Assembly (NCBI RefSeq): GCF_001112925.1
Contig: NZ_CPYD01000001.1
Span: 558,001-622,000, forward strand
Length of the DNA stretch: 64,000 nucleotides
Reading direction: 5' to 3'
Origin: Yersinia nurmii
GTDB taxonomy: Bacteria; Pseudomonadota; Gammaproteobacteria; Enterobacterales; Enterobacteriaceae
The notes under the pieces: model-generated
What the model was told of the DNA's origin: nothing
What the model saw: only the letters and a program-made list of their open reading frames with translations
Databases searched by the model: none
Translations under genes and position numbers: made by a program
Part shown: piece after piece, positions 58,030-64,000 of the stretch
How positions within the stretch are numbered: the first letter of the stretch is position 1
Layout of the letters: every line of letters starts with the position of its first letter

Positions 58030-58602
58030 GTGCGACATCGTATTCTGACGCTGTTGCTGGGGTTAGCGGTGCTGGTCACCGCTGGCTGCGGTTTTCATCT
58101 GCGGGGCACTACACAGGTGCCTCAGGAACTGCAAAAAATGTTGCTGCAAAGCAGCGATCCTTATGGGCCGTTGACACGTTCTATTCGTCAACAGCTGCGT
58201 TTAAGCAACGTCACCATTGTTGACGATGCGATGCGCAAGGATCTGCCGACGCTGCGTATTTTGGGATCGTCGCAAAGTCAGGACACCGTTTCGGTGTTCC
58301 AGAACGGCGTGACAGCAGAATACCAAATGGTACTGAATGTTCAGGCGCAGGTGCTGATTCCTGGGCATGATATTTACCCGTTGAATGTGACCGTTTTCCG
58401 CTCCTTCTTTGATAACCCGTTAACCGCGTTAGCAAAAACGGCAGAAAGCGACATCATTGCGCAGGAAATGCGTGAACAGGCCGCTCAACAGTTAGTGCGG
58501 AAATTACTGACCGTACACGCTGAAGAAGTGAAAAAGGTACAAGCAGAAGACGCTAAGCCGGCTACGGCCAAAACAGTGACTCCAGTTGCCTCTGCCCAAT
58601 GA
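58030..58602 (+). CDS. lptE: LPS-assembly lipoprotein LptE
   Basis: LptE is the outer-membrane lipoprotein plug of the LptD translocon that inserts LPS into the outer leaflet. The 190-residue precursor has a lipoprotein signal with lipobox VTAGC, the acylated Cys being C20. The mature part starts [20 protein letters not shown], conserved in the family, and the tail (about 165-190) is Ala/Val/Thr-rich and low in complexity. GTG start behind GGAGGAG; the stop overlaps holA (ATGA). Confidence 0.96.
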   Translation: MRHRILTLLLGLAVLVTAGCGFHLRGTTQVPQELQKMLLQSSDPYGPLTRSIRQQLRLSNVTIVDDAMRKDLPTLRILGSSQSQDTVSVFQNGVTAEYQMVLNVQAQVLIPGHDIYPLNVTVFRSFFDNPLTALAKTAESDIIAQEMREQAAQQLVRKLLTVHAEEVKKVQAEDAKPATAKTVTPVASAQ

Positions 58603-59633
58603 TTCGTATTTATCCTGAACAACTCGCCGCGCAGCTCCAAGAGGGGCTGCGCGCTTGTTATCTGCTGTGTGGGAACGAACCGCTGCTGTTGCAGGAAAGT
58701 CAGGATCGCATCCGTCAAGCTGCGTCACAGCAAGGTTTTACCGAACATTACACCGTAGCGTTAGATGCCCATACCGAATGGGACAATATCTTCAGCATTT
58801 GTCAGGCACTAAGCCTGTTCTCCAGCCGCCAAACTCTGCTACTGGTATTCCCTGATAGTGGTTTAACCGCCGCCATGAGCGAACAGTTAGTTAAACTGAC
58901 AAGTCTGCTACATCCCGATATTCTTCTGATTTTGCGTGCTAACAAACTCACCAAAGCGCAGGAAAACAGCGCCTGGTTTAAGACTCTGAGTCCAAAATGC
59001 GCATTAATCAGCTGCCAGACACCAGAACAGGCACAGCTTCCTCGCTGGGTTCAAACTCGAGCCAAAAGTCTCAACCTCGACGTCGATGATGCGGCTATTC
59101 AACTGCTTTGTTATTGCTATGAAGGCAATTTACTGGCGTTGTCTCAGGCGTTGGAACGTCTCTCCCTGCTCTATCCAGACGGCAAATTAACCCTGCCGCG
59201 CGTAGAACAAGCTGTTAATGATGCGGCGCATTTCACGCCTTATCATTGGCTGGATGCATTGCTGGCGGGGAAAAGTAAGCGGGCTTGGCATATTTTGCAG
59301 CAACTGCGGCTGGAAGATAGCGAACCTATTATTTTGCTACGCACCGTCCAAAGGGAACTGTTGCTACTGCTGAACTTAAAAAGGCAAATGGCTACTACGC
59401 CGCTTAGAACCCTATTCGATCAGCATAAAGTCTGGCAAAACCGCCGTAATCTGATGACACAGGCGCTTCAGCGTCTCACATTGCAACAGTTACAGCGCAG
59501 TGTGCATTTGCTAACGCAAATGGAGATTCGCCTCAAGCAGGACTACGGTCAGTCCGTTTGGCCTGAGTTAGAGTCACTTTCCCTGCTGATCTGTGGCAAA
59601 ACCTTACCTGAGAGTTTCTTTGATGCTGGATAA
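58599..59633 (+). CDS. holA: DNA polymerase III delta subunit
   Basis: HolA is the wrench of the clamp loader that opens the beta sliding clamp. The 344-residue protein has the family N-terminus [20 protein letters not shown] followed by [16 protein letters not shown], including the clamp-binding region near [16 protein letters not shown] around residues 68-85. It matches E. coli delta (343 residues). The ATG overlaps lptE by four bases and the end overlaps nadD by eleven. Confidence 0.97.
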   Translation: MIRIYPEQLAAQLQEGLRACYLLCGNEPLLLQESQDRIRQAASQQGFTEHYTVALDAHTEWDNIFSICQALSLFSSRQTLLLVFPDSGLTAAMSEQLVKLTSLLHPDILLILRANKLTKAQENSAWFKTLSPKCALISCQTPEQAQLPRWVQTRAKSLNLDVDDAAIQLLCYCYEGNLLALSQALERLSLLYPDGKLTLPRVEQAVNDAAHFTPYHWLDALLAGKSKRAWHILQQLRLEDSEPIILLRTVQRELLLLLNLKRQMATTPLRTLFDQHKVWQNRRNLMTQALQRLTLQQLQRSVHLLTQMEIRLKQDYGQSVWPELESLSLLICGKTLPESFFDAG

Positions 59634-60303
59634 GCAGGCCGATAAAGCCAAACCAGAGCGCAGCTTACACGCACTGTTTGGGGGCACCTTTGATCCCATC
59701 CATTACGGCCATTTACGTCCGGTGGAAGCTTTGGCCCAGCAGGTCGGATTACAGCAGATTATTTTGCTGCCCAATCACGTTCCGCCTCATCGGCCACAGC
59801 CGGAAGCCTCTGCGCAACAACGGCTGGAAATGGTAAAGCTCGCCATTGAGGGAAACCCGCTATTTCAAGTTGACGATCGCGAGCTACAGCGCACCACGCC
59901 GTCTTACACTATAGATACGCTGGAATCGCTGCGTGCAGAACGTGGTCCCGATCTAGCGCTGGCTTTTATCATCGGCCAGGATTCATTATTATCACTGCAT
60001 AAATGGCACCGCTGGCAATCGCTGTTGGATGTTTGCCATATACTGGTCTGCGCTCGTCCCGGTTATGCCGAGAAGCTGGATACTCCCGAGCTTCAAAACT
60101 GGCTGGAACAACATCAGGTTACGCAACCAGAAAAACTCAGCCAGCAACCCAATGGCTTTATCTATCTGGCAGATACTCCACTTTTGGATATATCCGCCAC
60201 TGAGATTCGCCGACGGCGACGTGAAGGACTAAGCTGTGATGACCTGTTACCGCGCGCAGTTCAGCGATACATCGAGTTACAGGGTTTATATCGCGAGCCT
60301 TAG
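59623..60303 (+). CDS. nadD: nicotinate-mononucleotide adenylyltransferase
   Basis: NadD makes deamido-NAD from nicotinate mononucleotide and ATP, an essential NAD synthesis step. The nucleotidyltransferase motif [12 protein letters not shown] is near residues 19-30 and [13 protein letters not shown] near the C-terminus is the second ATP motif. A GTG at 59593 opens the frame earlier, but ATG 59623 gives 226 residues with a short extra N-terminal tail ([15 protein letters not shown]) compared with E. coli MKSLQALFG. In E. coli cobC/phpB follows nadD; it is missing here. Confidence 0.96.
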   Translation: MLDKQADKAKPERSLHALFGGTFDPIHYGHLRPVEALAQQVGLQQIILLPNHVPPHRPQPEASAQQRLEMVKLAIEGNPLFQVDDRELQRTTPSYTIDTLESLRAERGPDLALAFIIGQDSLLSLHKWHRWQSLLDVCHILVCARPGYAEKLDTPELQNWLEQHQVTQPEKLSQQPNGFIYLADTPLLDISATEIRRRRREGLSCDDLLPRAVQRYIELQGLYREP

Positions 60304-60503
60304 TCCCATGATATACTTCGCCGCTTAATTTTAGGTATTCGCTGAAAACCCCTGTAGAAATTGCAGTAAACAGCTGGCTTTCAGCGGCATCCTGCCGATA
60401 AATACATCATAACCGCTCGTAACAGATTGCGTGCTGAGAAGAAATTCCGGCAAAACGTATAATCAGCGAAGGTTATGGACATAAATCACCTGAGGGGGAA
60501 CCT

Positions 60504-60821
60504 TTGCAAGGTAAAGCGCTCCAAGAATTTGTTATCGACAAGCTCGATGACTTGAAAGGCCAAGACATTCTTTCTATCGACGTGAAAGGTAAATCCAGCA
60601 TTACCGATTGCATGATTATCTGTACCGGTACTTCTACCCGCCACGTTATGGCTTTGGCTGATAATCTGGTACAAGAATCCCGTAAAGCCGGCATGATTCC
60701 ATTAGGAATCGAAGGCCAGGGCGTATCTGACTGGATCGTTGTCGATCTGGGCGACGTTATCGTACATGTGATGCAAGAAGAAAGTCGTCGCCTGTATGAA
60801 CTTGAAAAACTCTGGGGCTAA
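60504..60821 (+). CDS. rsfS: ribosomal silencing factor RsfS
   Basis: RsfS binds ribosomal protein L14 and blocks joining of the subunits in stationary phase or starvation. The 105 residues contain [40 protein letters not shown] and the ending [13 protein letters not shown]. The start is TTG at 60504, as in E. coli, behind GAGGGGG. It precedes rlmH by three bases; the 200-base gap after nadD must hold its promoter. Confidence 0.97.
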   Translation: MQGKALQEFVIDKLDDLKGQDILSIDVKGKSSITDCMIICTGTSTRHVMALADNLVQESRKAGMIPLGIEGQGVSDWIVVDLGDVIVHVMQEESRRLYELEKLWG

Positions 60822-60824
60822 AGA

Positions 60825-61295
60825 GTGAAACTGCAACTGGTAGCCGTCGGCACTAAGATGCCGGACTGGGTGCAGACCGGCTTCATGGATTATCTGCACC
60901 GTTTTCCTAAAGACATGCCTTTTGAGCTGATAGAGATACCGGCTGGGAAACGGGGCAAGAATGCGGATATCAAACGTATTCTGGAAAAAGAAGGCGAACT
61001 GATGCTGGCGGCAGTCGGTAAAAACAACCGAATTGTCACTTTGGATATCCCAGGCACGCCCTGGGAAACTCCTCAGTTAGCCCATCAGCTGGAACGCTGG
61101 AAGCAGGACGGCCGCAACGTCAGCCTGCTTATTGGCGGGCCGGAAGGACTGGCTCCGACCTGTAAAGCCGCAGCAGAGCAGAGCTGGTCGCTCTCTCCGC
61201 TGACGCTACCTCATCCTTTAGTGCGCGTACTGGTGGCAGAAAGCCTGTATCGTGCCTGGAGTATTACGACCAATCATCCTTACCACCGAGAATAA
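60825..61295 (+). CDS. rlmH: 23S rRNA pseudouridine-1915 N3-methyltransferase RlmH
   Basis: RlmH methylates pseudouridine 1915 in helix 69 of 23S rRNA on the 70S ribosome. It is a small SPOUT methyltransferase of 156 residues; the knotted SAM site is formed by [27 protein letters not shown] and [23 protein letters not shown] start, closely coupled to rsfS. Confidence 0.97.
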   Translation: MKLQLVAVGTKMPDWVQTGFMDYLHRFPKDMPFELIEIPAGKRGKNADIKRILEKEGELMLAAVGKNNRIVTLDIPGTPWETPQLAHQLERWKQDGRNVSLLIGGPEGLAPTCKAAAEQSWSLSPLTLPHPLVRVLVAESLYRAWSITTNHPYHRE

Positions 61296-61351
61296 TCGGG
61301 TGATGAGCCTGAGCAACGTGGTGACTTTGACCAGAGTAAGTATTTAGCGGG

Positions 61352-63247
61352 ATGAAAAAAGAACGTAACCCTTTTCGCGACTATTCGGCTGAATCAGCCC
61401 TGTTTGTACGCCGCGCTCTCGTGGCGTTTCTAGGTATTCTTTTACTTATCGGTGTGTTGATCGCCAATTTGTACAATTTACAAATTGTTCGCTTTGAGGA
61501 TTACCGCACCCGTTCTAATGAAAACCGCATCAAACTGGTTCCTATTGCTCCTAGTCGCGGCATGATATATGACCGCAATGGCATTCCTTTGGCGATGAAT
61601 CGCACGATTTATCAACTCGAATTAATGCCAGAGAAAATCGAGAATCTAAAAGCGACTCTCGATGCATTACGTCCTATTGTCGATCTGACGGATGAAGATA
61701 TTGCGAACTTTGAAAAAGAACGCAAACGTTCCCGACGCTTTACCTCTATTGCAGTCAAAACGCCGCTGACCGAAGTTCAGGTCGCCCGCTTTGCGGTTAA
61801 CCAATTCCGTTTTCCCGGAATTGAAGTCAAAGGTTACCAACGCCGCTTTTATCCTTACGGATCCGCACTCACTCACGTTATTGGCTACGTATCCAAAATA
61901 AACGACAAAGACGTCGAGCGATTGGATAAAGAAGGCATTCTGGCCAACTACGCCGCGACCCACGATATTGGCAAATTGGGTATAGAACGCTATTACGAAC
62001 CGGTATTACACGGTAAAACCGGTTATGAAGAGGTAGAAGTGAATAACCGTGGCAGGGTTATTCGTCAATTACACGAACAACCGCCGCAGGCAGGTAAAGA
62101 TATTTACCTGACGCTGGATCTGCATCTGCAAACCTACATAGAACAACTGCTAAGCGGTAGCCGCGCGGCGGTTGTAGTGACCGATCCGCGCACCGGCGGA
62201 ATTCTGGCGCTGGTATCCAACCCAAGCTATGACCCGAACCTGTTCGTTGACGGTATTTCCAACAAAGATTATCAGGGTCTGCTCAATGACCCAAACCGCC
62301 CGCTGATCAACCGGGCGACACAAGGCGTTTATCCGCCGGCTTCTACGGTAAAACCTTATATTGCCGTTTCGGCTTTAAGCGCTGGCGTGATTAATAAAAA
62401 TACCAGTCTGTTCGATCCCGGTTGGTGGCAGTTACCTGGCTCAGAAAAACGCTATCGCGACTGGAAAAAATGGGGTCACGGGCGCCTGAATGTCACCAAA
62501 GCCATTGAAGAATCCGCGGATACCTTCTTCTATCAGGTTGCTTATGACATGGGGATTGACCGCCTTTCCGAATGGATGAGCAAGTTCGGCTACGGTGAAT
62601 ATACCGGCATTGATTTATCAGAAGAACGTGCGGGCATCATGCCAACGCGTGAATGGAAACAAAAACGCCATAAAAAACCTTGGTATCAAGGGGATACTAT
62701 TCCCGTAGGTATCGGTCAAGGCTACTGGACGGCAACACCAATTCAGATGGCCAAAGCGTTGATGACATTAATCAATGACGGTGATGTGAAAAATCCACAT
62801 TTACTGCTGAATACCAAAGTAGACGGCGTGTTGGTGCCTTATCGTCAAGAAAAACAGATCCAGATTGGCGATATCCACTCAGGTTTTTGGGAACTGGCGA
62901 AAGACGGTATGTATGGCGTAGCCAACCGCCCGAACGGCACAGGGCGTAAATTCTTCGAAGGTACACCGTATAAAGCGGCAGCTAAGTCAGGTACTGCGCA
63001 GGTATACAGCTATGAGACCTATAACGCGCACAAAGTGGCCGAACATTTACGTGACCACAAGCTGATGACGGCCTTTGCCCCTTATGATAAACCGACGGTA
63101 GCCGTGGCGATTATTCTGGAAAACGGCGGCGCAGGTCCGGCTGTGGGTACCATCACCCGCCAGATCCTCGATCACATACTCTTAGGTGATAATAATACTG
63201 AATTACCGGATGCGGCACCGACGCCTCCCGGCACTGAAGGTGATTAA
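61352..63247 (+). CDS. mrdA: penicillin-binding protein 2 (elongasome transpeptidase)
   Basis: PBP2 cross-links peptidoglycan during rod elongation together with RodA. The 631-residue protein has a short cytoplasmic head, a single membrane helix at about 22-45 and a dimerisation/pedestal domain beginning [18 protein letters not shown]. The transpeptidase domain has catalytic S331 in PASTVKPY, the SxN-type SADTFF and the KSGTAQ motif near 545. ATG 61352 follows AGCGGG. It heads the mrdA-mrdB pair, nine bases apart. Confidence 0.98.
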   Translation: MKKERNPFRDYSAESALFVRRALVAFLGILLLIGVLIANLYNLQIVRFEDYRTRSNENRIKLVPIAPSRGMIYDRNGIPLAMNRTIYQLELMPEKIENLKATLDALRPIVDLTDEDIANFEKERKRSRRFTSIAVKTPLTEVQVARFAVNQFRFPGIEVKGYQRRFYPYGSALTHVIGYVSKINDKDVERLDKEGILANYAATHDIGKLGIERYYEPVLHGKTGYEEVEVNNRGRVIRQLHEQPPQAGKDIYLTLDLHLQTYIEQLLSGSRAAVVVTDPRTGGILALVSNPSYDPNLFVDGISNKDYQGLLNDPNRPLINRATQGVYPPASTVKPYIAVSALSAGVINKNTSLFDPGWWQLPGSEKRYRDWKKWGHGRLNVTKAIEESADTFFYQVAYDMGIDRLSEWMSKFGYGEYTGIDLSEERAGIMPTREWKQKRHKKPWYQGDTIPVGIGQGYWTATPIQMAKALMTLINDGDVKNPHLLLNTKVDGVLVPYRQEKQIQIGDIHSGFWELAKDGMYGVANRPNGTGRKFFEGTPYKAAAKSGTAQVYSYETYNAHKVAEHLRDHKLMTAFAPYDKPTVAVAIILENGGAGPAVGTITRQILDHILLGDNNTELPDAAPTPPGTEGD

Positions 63248-63255
63248 GGTACATC

Positions 63256-64000
63256 ATGACTGAACGCCAACAAAAAGGATCTCTGTGGTCCAAAATGCAT
63301 ATCGATCTACCGTTTCTGATCTGCATTCTTTCCCTGCTGGCCTACAGCGCCTTCGTGATGTGGAGCGCCAGCGGACAAGATGTCGGCATGATGGAGCGCA
63401 AGCTCGGCCAAATCGCCATTGGCCTGTGCGTAATGATCGTGATGGCGCAGATTCCTCCGCGCGTCTACGAAAGCTGGGCGCCTTATCTGTACATTGTTTG
63501 CGTGATTTTATTGGTTTTGGTCGATGCCTTCGGCCAAATCAGTAAAGGCGCACAGCGTTGGTTGGATCTCGGCTTTGTGCGTTTCCAGCCGTCGGAAATA
63601 GCCAAAATCGCCGTCCCGCTGATGGTGGCGCGCTTTATGAACCGGGACGTTTGTCCACCAACATTAAAAAATACCGGTATTGCACTCATTCTGATCTTTA
63701 TGCCAACCCTGCTGGTCGCTGCTCAGCCCGACCTAGGGACATCAATTCTGGTCGCTGCGTCCGGATTATTTGTACTGTTCCTGGCCGGAATGAGCTGGCG
63801 TTTGATTGCCATCGCCGCCGTACTGGTCGCCTGCTTTATCCCGATACTTTGGTTCTTCCTGATGCACGGTTACCAACAGGACCGCGTCATGATGCTGCTG
63901 GACCCGGAAAGTGATCCATTGGGCGCGGGCTACCATATTATTCAATCCAAAATCGCTATCGGCTCCGGCGGTTTAGTGGGTAAAGGCTGGCTACAGGGTA
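63256..64000 (+). CDS. mrdB: RodA peptidoglycan glycosyltransferase (partial, cut by window end)
   Basis: The first 248 codons of RodA, the SEDS-family polymerase that extends glycan strands with PBP2. It begins [20 protein letters not shown]. Several membrane helices, [26 protein letters not shown] and the catalytic-region [11 protein letters not shown] are visible; [20 protein letters not shown] starts the large periplasmic loop. The frame is intact up to the edge, so the truncation is only the window limit. Confidence 0.97.
   Translation, partial: MTERQQKGSLWSKMHIDLPFLICILSLLAYSAFVMWSASGQDVGMMERKLGQIAIGLCVMIVMAQIPPRVYESWAPYLYIVCVILLVLVDAFGQISKGAQRWLDLGFVRFQPSEIAKIAVPLMVARFMNRDVCPPTLKNTGIALILIFMPTLLVAAQPDLGTSILVAASGLFVLFLAGMSWRLIAIAAVLVACFIPILWFFLMHGYQQDRVMMLLDPESDPLGAGYHIIQSKIAIGSGGLVGKGWLQG

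Noticed and set aside
1-64000. Prophage, insertion sequence, CRISPR, defence island or new multi-gene system
   Set aside because: No integrase, transposase, phage, restriction, toxin-antitoxin or repeat-spacer signal was seen. Gene order is almost fully that of the enterobacterial core genome, so no new multi-gene system is claimed.

Overview
The window is an ordinary stretch of chromosome from a gammaproteobacterium of the order Enterobacterales. Gene order follows the Escherichia coli region from ybgI through kdp, seqA, fur, nag, asnB, the met-leu-gln tRNA cluster, ubiF, ybeZYX-lnt, gltIJKL and leuS to mrdAB almost gene for gene. Several differences point to Yersiniaceae (Yersinia, Rahnella, Rouxiella, Ewingella and relatives) rather than Escherichia: a chitobiase gene completing a chiP-chiQ-chb operon, a DUF523-DUF1722 form of YbgA, a DUF969 gene beside pxpBCA, and an ERIC repeat. 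The genus cannot be fixed from the sequence alone. I see no prophage, insertion sequence, CRISPR array, integron or toxin-antitoxin locus.

Layout. 1-4.3 kb (minus strand): 5-oxoprolinase operon pxpBCA with a DUF969 membrane protein, then ybgI. 4.3-8.3 kb (minus): an exported class II cyclic-nucleotide phosphodiesterase, the photolyase gene phrB, ybgA and ybfA. 8.7-16.7 kb (plus): kdpFABCDE, a complete high-affinity potassium ATPase with its two-component system, followed by a half-size EamA protein. 17.3-19.6 kb (minus): seqA and pgm. 19.8-21.1 kb (plus): ybfF and ybfE. 21.2-22.9 kb (minus): a chemoreceptor with a flagellar sigma-28 promoter. 23.4-24.7 kb (plus): fldA and fur. 25.1-29.6 kb (minus): chitin-sugar uptake operon chiPQ-chb. 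30.2-34.1 kb (minus): glnS and nagE. 34.5-38.5 kb (plus): nagBACD. 39.2-41.9 kb (plus): asnB and six tRNA genes. 42-43.2 kb (minus): ubiF. 43.4-49.1 kb (plus): miaB and ybeZ-ybeY-ybeX-lnt. 49.3-53.5 kb (plus): a PPOX-type flavoprotein and the glutamate/aspartate ABC importer gltIJKL. 53.7-55.1 kb: rihA (plus) and ybeL (minus). 55.4-64 kb (plus): leuS-lptE-holA-nadD, rsfS-rlmH-mrdA-mrdB, the last gene cut by the window edge.

How the genes work together. The chi and nag loci form one N-acetylglucosamine regulon: chitooligosaccharides enter through ChiP, chitobiase cleaves them, NagE imports and phosphorylates GlcNAc, and NagA and NagB convert it to fructose 6-phosphate. NagC-type operators lie in both the chiP and the nagE-nagB control regions, and chiP carries a site complementary to the small RNA ChiX. 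Nitrogen handling recurs in pxpABC, asnB and gltIJKL. The gltI control region shows candidate sigma-54/NtrC elements, a CA-rich GcvB target and a probable SroC small RNA between gltI and gltJ. The right end is the conserved cell-envelope block (LPS assembly, lipoprotein acylation, PBP2/RodA elongation machinery) mixed with translation and replication genes.

Most of the window is well-known biology. The parts least explained are DUF969 as a possible oxoproline transporter component, the exported cAMP phosphodiesterase, the YbgA-photolyase pairing, the 5' leader of the chemoreceptor, a perfect palindrome at the fldA promoter, and a short leader ORF before ybfE. All positions were read by hand from the printed sequence.
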